Below, piece by piece: positions 7,935 to 15,859 of a DNA stretch of 46,280 nt. The DNA lies in assembly GCA_024276575.1 (NCBI GenBank), contig JAJRWY010000035.1, positions 1-46,280 on the forward strand, written 5' to 3'. The position numbers and the translations under genes are program-made. Within the stretch, counting starts at the first letter, position 1. Each line of letters opens with the position of its first letter. Origin of the DNA: Candidatus Binatota bacterium. Lineage in GTDB: Bacteria > Desulfobacterota > Binatia > UBA1149 > CAITLU01. The notes beneath the pieces were generated by a model. The model saw nothing but the letters and a program-made list of their open reading frames with translations. It had not been told where the DNA came from and ran no database searches.

Positions 7935-10370
7935 GTGAAGATTGGATCCGAGGCCGTTACGACCCCAAGTAAAGAGCCGGTCCGGCCCGTCATTGAGGGA
8001 CGCCGGACCGTGTATCTCATTGAAGCCGCGACCTCGCTCGAGGAACGCGTCATAAGGCAGTGGATAGGCCGGGATACCGTTTCATCCCGGTCTCAGGAAG
8101 GTGGACCGAACTCTATGGAGGACGGCGTGACGGCTGCCGGCGCTGTGCAGGAGTCGGTCCCGATTCCCTCGACGCGAGGGCGCAGGCGCGGCAGAGTCGA
8201 TCCTAGTCTGGAAGCGATTATAGCGGTTGACGACGATCCTTTGATGGCTCCGCTTCGGATAGCGTGGCTTGCCGAGGAAGTCGACGGGCAACGCCGCTCG
8301 CGCTGGACCGATTTCGTGACCTTGAGCGATCCTCGCGACCCCGGCTATTTGCGTCAGCGCTGGGTTCTTGCGCGCCGCCCCGAGCGTTGCCGGGTAGTCG
8401 TGGGAGAGCCGGCGCTTCTTTCCGAACTGCGCGAGCGTTGGCATGGTGCAGGGGGCCTAGGCGGCAGCGAAACCCAGGGCTTGGCCGAATTCGTGAGCCG
8501 CCAAGCCACGCTGGCGCTCGAGAGAGCCGAACGGCGGTTGCGGGGCGCACGTTACAAGGTCCCGCGGCTGGTACATGAGGAGATTCTCGGCCGGCCGGCT
8601 TTTCGCGGAGGCTTGGCTCGAATGGCTATGCGCTTGGGCCGTGACACTAACAAAGTGGCGGCCGAGGCAGCTTCCTATTTGAGAGAGATCTCCGCCACCC
8701 ACAGCCCTTTTGTCATCGACCTCGTGGCGGCGGCGATCAAACAGATCTACAAGCGTGGTTACGGAGAGTCGCTCTACTATGACCACGAGCGCCTGCGCGA
8801 AGTTTATAGCCTAGCGCAACGCTATCCGGTGGTGTTTCTCCCCAGCCACAAATCCAACCTCGACCACCTCGTATTGCAATATGCTCTGCATGAGCACGGC
8901 CACCCGCCCAACCATACGGCCGGCGGGATCAACATGAACTTCTTTCCGGTCGGCCCTTTGCTGAAGCGTGCCGGGGTGTTCTTCATACGGCGTAGTTTCA
9001 AGGACAACGAAGTCTACAAGTTCGTACTGCGGCATTATATCGACTACTTGGTAGAAAAACGTTTTTCGCTGGAATGGTACATAGAGGGAGGGCGGTCGCG
9101 TTCCGGTAAGATGTTGCCGCCGCGTTTCGGTTTGTTGGCCTATGTCGTCGATTCGTACCTCAGAGGCAAGAGCGAGGACGTGGCTCTAGTGCCGGTCTCG
9201 ATAGCCTACGATCAGATCCAGGATGTCGGCGACTATGTTGCGGAGCAGGGCGGTGCGGCCAAGCAGGCGGAAAGTTTTCGTTGGTTCATTCGTTTCGTGC
9301 GACGTTTGGGACGCCGCTACGGAAAGATACATATTCGCTTCGGCGATCCGGTGTCATTGCGGGAGTGCTTGGGGCCGCCGCCCAACGGCCCCGCGCCCGA
9401 TCCGCACGAACGCAGTCTCGAATTGCGCAAACTCGCCTTCGAAGTCTGTGTACGCATCAACGCCGTCACTCCGGTGACTCCTACCTCACTGGTCACTTTT
9501 GCCTTGCTGGGCGTCGGCGGCCGGGCGCTTCGACTCGATGAGGTCTGTGACCGGGTGGCGAGCTTGGTCGAGTACGGACAGCGGCGGGGTATTCCCATGA
9601 CGGAATCACTTAGCGGGGGTGACCCAGAACCGGTTAGGCGAGTTCTCGACCACCTCGCCGAGAACGGCGTGGTTTCATGCTTCGATGCGGGCGACGATGC
9701 CGTGTACAATATTTCCTCGGGCCAGTACCTTGCAGCGGCTTACTATCGAAACACCATCATCCACTTTTTCTTAAACGATGCGATTGCCGAACTGGCGCTG
9801 CTGGCGGCATCCGACGACGATGTCGAGGACTGCGAGCAGGTATTTTGGGACGAGGCCATGCGCCTGCGAGACTTGCTCAAATTCGAGTTTTTCTTTTCGG
9901 ACAAAGCGGGCTTCCGCCAAGAACTGGTGTGTGAGCTGGAGCTGTACGACGAAAACTGGCGTGAGAGACTCGCGGGCGGACCCCGCGGGACGCAGGAGTT
10001 GATAAGGTCTATCCGTCCGTTCAACGCGCATCGCGTGCTCCGGCCTTTTCTCGAGGCCTACCGGGTGGTCGCCGACGGCCTTGCGCGCTTGGATGGCGAA
10101 GTAGTTGTCGACGAGGCGAAGTTCCTTTCCAGGTGCCTGGCCATTGGCAAGCAGTACCGGCTGCAAAGGCGCATAACCCGCGACGAGTCGGTATCCAAGG
10201 AGTTGTTTTCAACGGCGCTGAAGTTGGCTCGCAACCGCGGCGTGGTTGACGGTGACGGCGACTTGGGAGAAAAGCGCAAGGCGTTTGCGGCCGAGATTCG
10301 CGCTGCGGTCAAGCGCGTCGAGGCCGTCAACGCGCTGGCGACGAGCCGCCGGGCCGGCTTGCTCGATTAG
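7935..10370 (+). CDS. plsB: Glycerol-3-phosphate 1-O-acyltransferase PlsB
   Basis: The 811-residue length equals E. coli PlsB (about 807). The acyltransferase block is complete: SHKSNLDHL with H305 and D310, the GVFFIRRSF block, WYIEGGRSRSGK and LVPVSIAYD. It catalyses the first acylation of sn-glycerol-3-phosphate at the inner membrane. The N-terminal ~95 residues are poorly conserved-looking and may be linker. GTG 7935 has GGAG about 6 bases upstream; later in-frame ATGs are possible. The divergent neighbour encodes the second acyltransferase, so both may answer to one control region (7866-7934). Confidence 0.92.
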   Translation: MKIGSEAVTTPSKEPVRPVIEGRRTVYLIEAATSLEERVIRQWIGRDTVSSRSQEGGPNSMEDGVTAAGAVQESVPIPSTRGRRRGRVDPSLEAIIAVDDDPLMAPLRIAWLAEEVDGQRRSRWTDFVTLSDPRDPGYLRQRWVLARRPERCRVVVGEPALLSELRERWHGAGGLGGSETQGLAEFVSRQATLALERAERRLRGARYKVPRLVHEEILGRPAFRGGLARMAMRLGRDTNKVAAEAASYLREISATHSPFVIDLVAAAIKQIYKRGYGESLYYDHERLREVYSLAQRYPVVFLPSHKSNLDHLVLQYALHEHGHPPNHTAGGINMNFFPVGPLLKRAGVFFIRRSFKDNEVYKFVLRHYIDYLVEKRFSLEWYIEGGRSRSGKMLPPRFGLLAYVVDSYLRGKSEDVALVPVSIAYDQIQDVGDYVAEQGGAAKQAESFRWFIRFVRRLGRRYGKIHIRFGDPVSLRECLGPPPNGPAPDPHERSLELRKLAFEVCVRINAVTPVTPTSLVTFALLGVGGRALRLDEVCDRVASLVEYGQRRGIPMTESLSGGDPEPVRRVLDHLAENGVVSCFDAGDDAVYNISSGQYLAAAYYRNTIIHFFLNDAIAELALLAASDDDVEDCEQVFWDEAMRLRDLLKFEFFFSDKAGFRQELVCELELYDENWRERLAGGPRGTQELIRSIRPFNAHRVLRPFLEAYRVVADGLARLDGEVVVDEAKFLSRCLAIGKQYRLQRRITRDESVSKELFSTALKLARNRGVVDGDGDLGEKRKAFAAEIRAAVKRVEAVNALATSRRAGLLD

Positions 10371-10464
10371 CCGCGGCAGACAGCGCTCGATTGCCGGCTG
10401 CAGGCCGGCGAGAGGCCTAAGATCGCATCGGGTCGAGTTTGCGGGGACCGCGCGTGGCCGGCTT

Positions 10465-10496
10465 GATAGGAACCGTTTCGGATAGGAACCGTTTCG
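10465..10496. repeat. Perfect 16-bp tandem duplication upstream of the WS/DGAT gene
   Basis: GATAGGAACCGTTTCG occurs twice head to tail (10465-10480 and 10481-10496). Each unit holds a near-palindrome, GGAAC-C-GTTTC. The pair ends 61 bases before the likely ATG of the WS/DGAT gene, a position that suits a tandem operator. No regulator can be assigned; it does not match the KstR-type site, whose half-sites are separated by two bases rather than one. Confidence 0.7.
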
Positions 10497-10557
10497 GTTG
10501 ACTGGAGGCAGCCTATTGAGCTTTGCTTGGTCGCCAGCGGAGGCATGCATAATTAGT

Positions 10558-11973
10558 ATGGAGGCATATTATTATTCGCGATTGTCGGCGTCCGACAGCA
10601 CCTTTCTGGATCTTGAGAAGGCCAACACTCATATGCATGTGGCGGCGACCGCGGTGTTCGAAAGCGGCCCGCTGGCTTGCGAGGGAGGCGGCATCGACGT
10701 CGACCGGCTTCGCGACTATGTGGAATCCCGGCTCGAGTTGATTCCGCGCTACCGCCAGAAACTGGATTGGGTGCCGTTGGAAAAGCATCCAGTCTGGGTC
10801 GACGACCCGCATTTCAATATTTCGTATCACGTGCGCCACACCTGCCTTCCGAGCCCCGGTTCGATCGATCAACTGAAATGCCTAGCGGCTAGAGTGATGT
10901 CGCAGCAGCTAGATCGAGACAAGCCCTTGTGGGAATTCTGGGTGGTGGAAGGCCTCGACCAGGGCAAGCGTTTCGCGGTGATACAGAAGGCCCATCACTG
11001 CATGATCGACGGACTTTCGGGTGTCGATTTGATGTATGTGCTGATGAGCCCGGTTCCCGAACAGGAGTTCGAGAAAGCCGGCGATTGGACTCCGCGTCCG
11101 GCCCCGAGTCCGATTCAACTATTGCGTGACGAAATGATCGGCAAGATCAGCGCTCCGCTGCAAGCGGCAGCCGGACTGCCTGCGCTGCTGTCGTCGCCGC
11201 TAGACTCGGCCGCGGAATTCAAAGAGAAGCTCGGGGCGGTGGCCGAAGCGATGTCGGCCACCATGTACAGTAGCTCGCCGACGCCTTTTAACGCCAAGAT
11301 CGGCCCGCATCGCCGTTTTGATTGGCTGGCGATGGATCTCCGCCGCATCAAGGAGATAAAGAACCGGCTGGGGGGAACCGTCAATGATGTAGTCCTTGCT
11401 ATCGCAGCGGGCGCAGTGGGCCGTTTTCTGGAGGCCCGGGGAGTCGACCGCCGTGGTTTATTCATTCGCGCGAACGTTCCGGTCAGTATCAGAGAAGAGA
11501 ATCAGCGCGGGACCTTGGGCAATCAGATTGCGCTATGGATGGCGGATCTACCGGTAGGGGAAATAAGCCCTGTAGGCCGGCTCAACCGTGTGCGTGAGAC
11601 CACCCGGACGCTCAAGCAGTCCAAACAAGTCCTTGGTGCGCAGGTGCTCTCGAGTGTGAGTGACATGACGAGTTCTACGCTACTGTCGTTGGCAGTGCGC
11701 CTGTCTACGCGCTCGCGTCCCTTTAATCTGGTGGTCACCAATGTGCCTGGGCCCCAGGCCGATATGTATATGCTCGGCGCCCGTCTTGACGAGATCTATC
11801 CGATGGTGAATCTGCTCGAGAACCAGGGCCTTGGCGTTGCATTGTTCAGCTACGCCGGAACCCTGTTCTGGGGGGTACTCGGTGACTGGGATCTCTTGCC
11901 CGATCTATCGACCTTCGTGGGCGGCTTGGCGGAGTCGTTCGCCGAACTGGAGCAAGCGGCGCTTAGCTCCTGA
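10558..11973 (+). CDS. Wax ester synthase/diacylglycerol acyltransferase (WS/DGAT)
   Basis: The 471-residue protein opens with SRLSASDSTFLDLEKANTHM, the standard N-terminus of the family, and has the catalytic HHxxxDG motif as HHCMIDG (H146, H147, D151). A later NDVVLAIAAGAV block and VVTNVPGP are also family hallmarks. These membrane-associated enzymes esterify acyl-CoA to diacylglycerol or fatty alcohols for storage lipid. ATG 10558 is preferred because it starts at the conserved region; GGAGG lies about 14 bases upstream, rather far. A TTG at 10498 would add 20 residues. The gene follows plsB by 187 bases and completes a short acyl-glycerol set. Confidence 0.9.
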   Translation: MEAYYYSRLSASDSTFLDLEKANTHMHVAATAVFESGPLACEGGGIDVDRLRDYVESRLELIPRYRQKLDWVPLEKHPVWVDDPHFNISYHVRHTCLPSPGSIDQLKCLAARVMSQQLDRDKPLWEFWVVEGLDQGKRFAVIQKAHHCMIDGLSGVDLMYVLMSPVPEQEFEKAGDWTPRPAPSPIQLLRDEMIGKISAPLQAAAGLPALLSSPLDSAAEFKEKLGAVAEAMSATMYSSSPTPFNAKIGPHRRFDWLAMDLRRIKEIKNRLGGTVNDVVLAIAAGAVGRFLEARGVDRRGLFIRANVPVSIREENQRGTLGNQIALWMADLPVGEISPVGRLNRVRETTRTLKQSKQVLGAQVLSSVSDMTSSTLLSLAVRLSTRSRPFNLVVTNVPGPQADMYMLGARLDEIYPMVNLLENQGLGVALFSYAGTLFWGVLGDWDLLPDLSTFVGGLAESFAELEQAALSS

Positions 11974-12081
11974 GACCTCTGCTACGAGCCTAAATGGTTC
12001 GCAATCCCGGCCCGTTTGTCGCTCGCTGGCTCGCGGCTCACCATTTTTCGGTCCTCAACGTAGGCGTAGTACGCCTGCGGG
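11974..12081 (-). repeat. Interspersed repeat, copy C, filling a convergent intergenic gap
   Basis: All 108 bases between the WS/DGAT stop (11971-11973) and the stop of the convergent TetR gene (12082-12084) belong to a repeat. Read on the minus strand it has the CCCGCAGGCGTACT block, a GAGGnCCGAAAA block, CGGGCCGGGATTGCG and GGCTCGTAGC; the first three also occur at 46214-46278 and the last two at 39260-39296. It contains the palindrome GGCGTA-G-TACGCC at 12063-12075. The outer inverted repeats seen in other copies are absent. Its placement between two stops suggests it serves as a terminator. Confidence 0.75.
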
Positions 12082-12714
12082 CTAAGCGCTGGAGCTGCGG
12101 CTGTTCATCCCGGCGAGCAATAACGCTGTGCCGGTGTTCATGCGTTCGATGATCTCGCTTTGAGTAATGAGGCCGCCCGCCCAACCCACCAGGGTTGCGA
12201 ACCAGATGTGCTGAAGTAGCAAGGCGACGTCACTTTCCGACTGTGATGGTTCCGCCGCGGGTGTGCTCGCGGGGTTCTCTGCTCTGTTCCCGTCGCCGGC
12301 GGCAAGGCCGCCTTGGTCGCGCATCGTGGTGATAATCATGTCGGTCATGGTCGAGTGTAAGGCATGAACCTTTTCCGCGAGTTCGTGATCGCCTGAGGCG
12401 GCGGCACGCAGAATCGCTCGAGCAAGCCGCGGCCGGCGGCAAAGACCTTTGGTGGCGGCGTTGAAGAAGCCGTTGAGACGCTCGAGCGCCGTGCCGCCGC
12501 TGGGCGGGCGGTTGCGAATGCGCCTGACCAGTTGTTCCACTTCGAGCGTGAGCACCGCGATCAGCAGATCTTCCTTGCTGCGGAAGTAGCGGTAGAGAGT
12601 ACCCAAGGCTACGTCGGCGTCGGAGGCTACATCACGCAGGCGGACAGCCTCGAAGCCACCCTTTTCGGCGAGTTCTACGGCGGTTTCCACGATACGTTGA
12701 GCGCGCGGATTCAT
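12082..12714 (-). CDS. TetR-family repressor of the KstR type
   Basis: The 210-residue protein has an N-terminal TetR helix-turn-helix (residues ~6-52). Its recognition region DVALGTLYRYFRSKEDLL is nearly that of mycobacterial KstR (DVAVGTLYRYFPSK...LL), and the preceding AEKGGFEAVRLRDVA also parallels KstR (ASKGGYEAVQMRAVA). KstR proteins bind a CoA thioester of a sterol metabolite and repress lipid and sterol catabolic genes. An exact match to the KstR operator lies 8 bases before the start, so autoregulation is likely. A Ser/Pro/Ala-rich insert around residues 145-160 is unusual. The ligand is unknown; a fatty-acyl-CoA ligand is as plausible as a steroid one. Confidence 0.88.
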   Translation of the reverse strand: MNPRAQRIVETAVELAEKGGFEAVRLRDVASDADVALGTLYRYFRSKEDLLIAVLTLEVEQLVRRIRNRPPSGGTALERLNGFFNAATKGLCRRPRLARAILRAAASGDHELAEKVHALHSTMTDMIITTMRDQGGLAAGDGNRAENPASTPAAEPSQSESDVALLLQHIWFATLVGWAGGLITQSEIIERMNTGTALLLAGMNSRSSSA

Positions 12715-12721
12715 TCCTAAT

Positions 12722-12735
12722 TAGAACATGTTACA
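12722..12735. promoter_or_regulatory. KstR-type operator TAGAACATGTTACA
   Basis: The 14 bases fit the published KstR consensus TnnAACnnGTTnnA at every fixed position. The site sits in the 28-base gap between the divergent TetR gene (start 12714) and the hydrolase gene (12743). It overlaps possible -10 elements in both directions (TACACT at 12732-12737 on plus, TCTAAT at 12726-12721 on minus), so bound repressor would block both genes. The spacing implies leaderless or very short leaders, or that the hydrolase starts at the later ATG 12788. Confidence 0.8.
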
Positions 12736-12742
12736 CTAAGCT

Positions 12743-13930
12743 ATGCCAGCAAGCGCCGCGGTATCGCTGCGGCTCAATGGTTCGCCTATGCACACCCCCA
12801 GCGCCGGATTGTTTCTTCACCGCGTCGCGGTATACGCTCTTGCGATGTGTCTGCTAGCCGCTACGGTCCAGGTTTCTCCGGCGGAACCGGGCAAGGCGGA
12901 GGATTTAGGCGAGGCCGCCCACGGTATTGCCGGCCCGCGCCCGAAGGTCGGCGCCCATCACGGCCCCAGGGGTTTCACCAATCCGGGCTACGCTTCAAAG
13001 CCGCCAACCCTTGGCCTCGGGGTCGGCGTTGAATTCTTGTGGCGCCGTGTACGCGCCGCACTTGATCCCCCTGTGGACAAAGCCCCGCCGAGCGTCAAGG
13101 TCGACCGTAGCTTTCTTATGGAGAATGCCGGGCATTCGCTCCCCACGGTTACGTGGATAGGGCATGCGACGTTACTCGTGCAAATGGGGCATAGCACATT
13201 CTTGGTCGACCCGATCTGGTCAGACCGGGCCAGCCCCTTGCCCTTTGGCACCAAACGTTTCGTTGCGCCCCCGATTGCTTTGGAGGAACTTCCATCCATA
13301 GATTTCGTGCTGGTTTCGCACAACCATTACGACCATATGGACACCGAAACCTTGGCGTGGCTTGCCCGCAGCGGTGCGCAGATACTGGTTCCCTTGGCCA
13401 ATGAGAAGATTCTCTATGATGCGGGTGTTAGCAGATCGCTCGATGGCCGTGCGACTGTCAGGGAACTCGACTGGTGGGATTCCGAAGTGCTGGGTGGTGT
13501 AGAGATCCATGCGGTACCGGCCCGGCACTGGAGCCGCCGTTCCTTGTTTGATCGCGACCGTTCTCTATGGTCCGGGTGGGTAGTGCGCAGTGCGGAACGG
13601 AGTTTCTACTACTCCGGCGATACCTCGATGTTTGACGGCTTCGCGGAAATTGAGCGCCGCTTGGGACCGATCGATTTGGCAGCGGTGCCGATCGGGGCTT
13701 ATGACCCGCCGGAGATAATGGCTCGGTCGCACATGAACCCCGAGGAAGCGGTGGCCGCGTTACAAGCGTTGAACGCACGCAACGGCCTGGCGCTGCACTT
13801 CGGGACGTTTGACTTGAGCGATGAACCCGTCGATGAACCGCCGCAGCGTTTCCGAGCGGCGTCGCAGAAAGCGGGACGGGGCGAACAGCGCGACTGGGTA
13901 CTGGATATTGGGGAGACACGACGCTGGTGA
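12743..13930 (+). CDS. Exported metallo-beta-lactamase-fold hydrolase (NAPE-PLD/UlaG-like)
   Basis: The 395-residue product has an N-terminal signal sequence (hydrophobic core VAVYALAMCLLAATV) and a metallo-beta-lactamase domain. Visible metal-site motifs are WIGHATLLVQ, SHNHYDHMD, PARHWSRR, YYSGDT, HMNPEEA and LALHFGTF, the order found in N-acyl-phosphatidylethanolamine phospholipase D-like proteins. The substrate may be a phospholipid, but that is inference. ATG 12788 would give a more typical signal peptide (MHTPSAGLFLHR...) and a 5' leader, so the first 15 residues are doubtful. It is divergent from the KstR-like repressor and shares its operator. Confidence 0.8.
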   Translation: MPASAAVSLRLNGSPMHTPSAGLFLHRVAVYALAMCLLAATVQVSPAEPGKAEDLGEAAHGIAGPRPKVGAHHGPRGFTNPGYASKPPTLGLGVGVEFLWRRVRAALDPPVDKAPPSVKVDRSFLMENAGHSLPTVTWIGHATLLVQMGHSTFLVDPIWSDRASPLPFGTKRFVAPPIALEELPSIDFVLVSHNHYDHMDTETLAWLARSGAQILVPLANEKILYDAGVSRSLDGRATVRELDWWDSEVLGGVEIHAVPARHWSRRSLFDRDRSLWSGWVVRSAERSFYYSGDTSMFDGFAEIERRLGPIDLAAVPIGAYDPPEIMARSHMNPEEAVAALQALNARNGLALHFGTFDLSDEPVDEPPQRFRAASQKAGRGEQRDWVLDIGETRRW

Positions 13931-13972
13931 GGCTGGCGCGGAGCAAGATGAGATGGCGGACGATTTCGCATC

Positions 13973-14449
13973 ATGCGTGGGTCTCATGAACAACGTCAGC
14001 TAGGGGTTCGAGCGGTGGCGGAGCAAGCACTAGAGCGAGATGAACTGTTTACCGGGTGTTTCGGTTGCGGCCGGGATAACCCGATCGGATTGAAACTCGA
14101 GTTCAGGGTAGAAGGAGATGCCGTGCGTGCGGATTTTTCCTTCGACCAGCGCTACGTCGGTTACGACAAGTTCATACACGGCGGGATCATCGCGACCGTC
14201 CTCGATGAAGCGATGGGCTGGGCCTTGGTGGAGTTGGCCGGCAGTTACGGCGTGACCCGTAAACTCAGTGTCGAGTATCGCAGGCCGGTTACCATGGGCC
14301 GTCCGATGACGGTTCGTGCGCGCATCGTGGAACGTGACAAAACCCGGATCACGATCGAGGCCTATGTGGAAGACCAACGCTCGCGATTGCTTGCTTCCGC
14401 GAGTGGGGAGTGGGTATTGGTCCGGCGCGAGCGAGCGCGGGCGAGTTGA
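13973..14449 (+). CDS. PaaI-type hot-dog acyl-CoA thioesterase
   Basis: The 158-residue protein is one hot-dog domain with CFGCGRDNPIGLKLEF near the start and the PaaI-family motif HGGIIATVLDEAMGWA, in which HGG and the Asp/Glu of LDEA form the active site. Family members hydrolyse acyl-CoA thioesters. A GTG at 14015 preceded by AGGGG is a plausible alternative start that removes 14 poorly conserved residues. It lies 42 bases after the hydrolase gene and 6 bases before holA, so the three may be cotranscribed. The acyl substrate cannot be read from sequence. Confidence 0.82.
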   Translation: MRGSHEQRQLGVRAVAEQALERDELFTGCFGCGRDNPIGLKLEFRVEGDAVRADFSFDQRYVGYDKFIHGGIIATVLDEAMGWALVELAGSYGVTRKLSVEYRRPVTMGRPMTVRARIVERDKTRITIEAYVEDQRSRLLASASGEWVLVRRERARAS

Positions 14450-14455
14450 GCGCGC

Positions 14456-15571
14456 GTGGTGGGCGACACCAAGCAACAGGATCGCTGCTGTCTTTATTTG
14501 GGCGAGGCCGCACTCGTAGACGTCGAGATTCGTTGTGCCATTGATTCCGTCATCGCGCCTGAGCAGCAATCGTTGAGCCTAGAGATCTTGCGGCCGCCGG
14601 AAAGTTCTTTGATGGACGCGGCGGCGGCTTTGTTGCAGGTTGGAATGTTTGGTGGCGGCCGCTGTATCTGGTTGCGCGGTTACCGCCCGGCGGCCAAGCG
14701 CAAGGCCGGCGGGATCGAAGCGGGCCCGGAGCAGGCCGCAGAGACCGCCAACGATGACAGCGGCGAATTTATTGCTTTTCTCGACAAATCTTTTCCGCCG
14801 GAGGGCTTCCTGTTCGTGTCGACCGAAGCTCTCGACAAGCGCAGCCGCTTATTCAAATGGTTCAATAGCAAGGGGCGTGTCTTCGACCGGCGTGTGGAGC
14901 CCAACAAAGGCCGTTTGAAAAGTGAGGATGTGTTTCCCGTGGTCGAGCAACGTCTGCGGGCCAATGGTATCGAGGAGCCGCCGCGCTCGGTCGTAGAGGA
15001 AATCGTCCGGCGGGCGGGCAACAGCATTGGTGAGTTGCTGATGGATGTGGATCGCTTGAGTCTTGCGGCGCAGAAGCCTGGGGCCATTTCTCTGGCGGTG
15101 GTGCGTTCGCAGATGCGCGACCAATCACAGGCTTGGGTTTTCGATTTTACCGACGCACTGAGCCGCAGGGATTTGGGCGCGGCGCAGACTTTATTGGCCG
15201 GATTGCTCCGGGCGGGAGAGCCGCCGATCAAACTCGTCGCTTTGGTGGCCTCGCACCTAGCCGGACTCCTTGCCGCGCATCGATATCTTGGATACTTGCC
15301 TCGCGGGGCACTTTCGGGCCAAGCAGGGGCTTTTGCCAAAGGCGCTTTCAAACGTTTGCCGGAGGAGTTCCGGAGCCGGCACAACCCGTGGCGCGCGTAT
15401 TTTCTGTTGCGTGGTGCGGCTGCGTTCTCACATGCCGAGTTGATCTCGCTTCACGTCGAGATACTGCAACTCGACAGCTTGTTGAAGAGTTCTCCCTTGA
15501 AAGCCGAGCACTGCTTCGAACGCTTCTTGCACCGCAGTTGTACACGTGGGCGTAGGCTCGCGGCGGCCTAG
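14456..15571 (+). CDS. holA: DNA polymerase III delta subunit
   Basis: The 371-residue protein follows the HolA pattern: an N-terminal strand region with EILRPPESSLMDAAAALLQVGMFGG, then FIAFLDKSFPPEGFLFVSTEALDKRSRLFKWF, and the helical region GNSIGELLMDVDRLSLAAQ. The C-terminal third (ALSRRDLGAAQTLLAGLL, EPPIKLVALVASHLAGLL) matches the collar domain. Delta is the clamp-opening wrench of the clamp loader. The start is GTG 14456, 6 bases after the thioesterase stop. In many bacteria holA neighbours lptE, which is absent here. Confidence 0.88.
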   Translation: MVGDTKQQDRCCLYLGEAALVDVEIRCAIDSVIAPEQQSLSLEILRPPESSLMDAAAALLQVGMFGGGRCIWLRGYRPAAKRKAGGIEAGPEQAAETANDDSGEFIAFLDKSFPPEGFLFVSTEALDKRSRLFKWFNSKGRVFDRRVEPNKGRLKSEDVFPVVEQRLRANGIEEPPRSVVEEIVRRAGNSIGELLMDVDRLSLAAQKPGAISLAVVRSQMRDQSQAWVFDFTDALSRRDLGAAQTLLAGLLRAGEPPIKLVALVASHLAGLLAAHRYLGYLPRGALSGQAGAFAKGAFKRLPEEFRSRHNPWRAYFLLRGAAAFSHAELISLHVEILQLDSLLKSSPLKAEHCFERFLHRSCTRGRRLAAA

Positions 15572-15768
15572 CAATAGTACGTTTACGGAAACTAGAAAAA
15601 GGCCGAATTCCAGCAGGGCCACATCCTAGAAAGACCCAAATCCCTGCAGAGGGAGAAGCGGGAAGAGAAGAGTCGGCTAGGAGTAGGAGGCCGGGAGCCG
15701 GAGCGCAAGGTATAGCATGCTTGCAGAAGTCCGGACGGACCCCGGCGTGAAGATTCAAAAACTCAGAC

Positions 15769-15777
15769 TGCTATGAT
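15769..15777 (+). promoter_or_regulatory. Extended -10 promoter for the ATPase-SPOR gene
   Basis: TGCTATGAT matches the extended -10 form TGnTATnAT. No good -35 hexamer is present at the usual spacing, which extended -10 promoters tolerate. Transcription would start near 15784, about 75 bases before the likely ATG at 15860. The 213-base gap 15572-15784 is otherwise A/G-rich and carries no gene. Confidence 0.5.
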
Positions 15778-15859
15778 ATTATAAATGGTCGACTTAGGGT
15801 GGTGGCGCCCCGCGTCCCATGCGGACGGCTTGAAGCGGGCGGGGGTGGAGGAGCAGCGG

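Noticed and set aside
10465-10496. Second KstR-type operator before the WS/DGAT gene
   Set aside because: The AAC and GTT half-sites are separated by one base, not the two required by the consensus.
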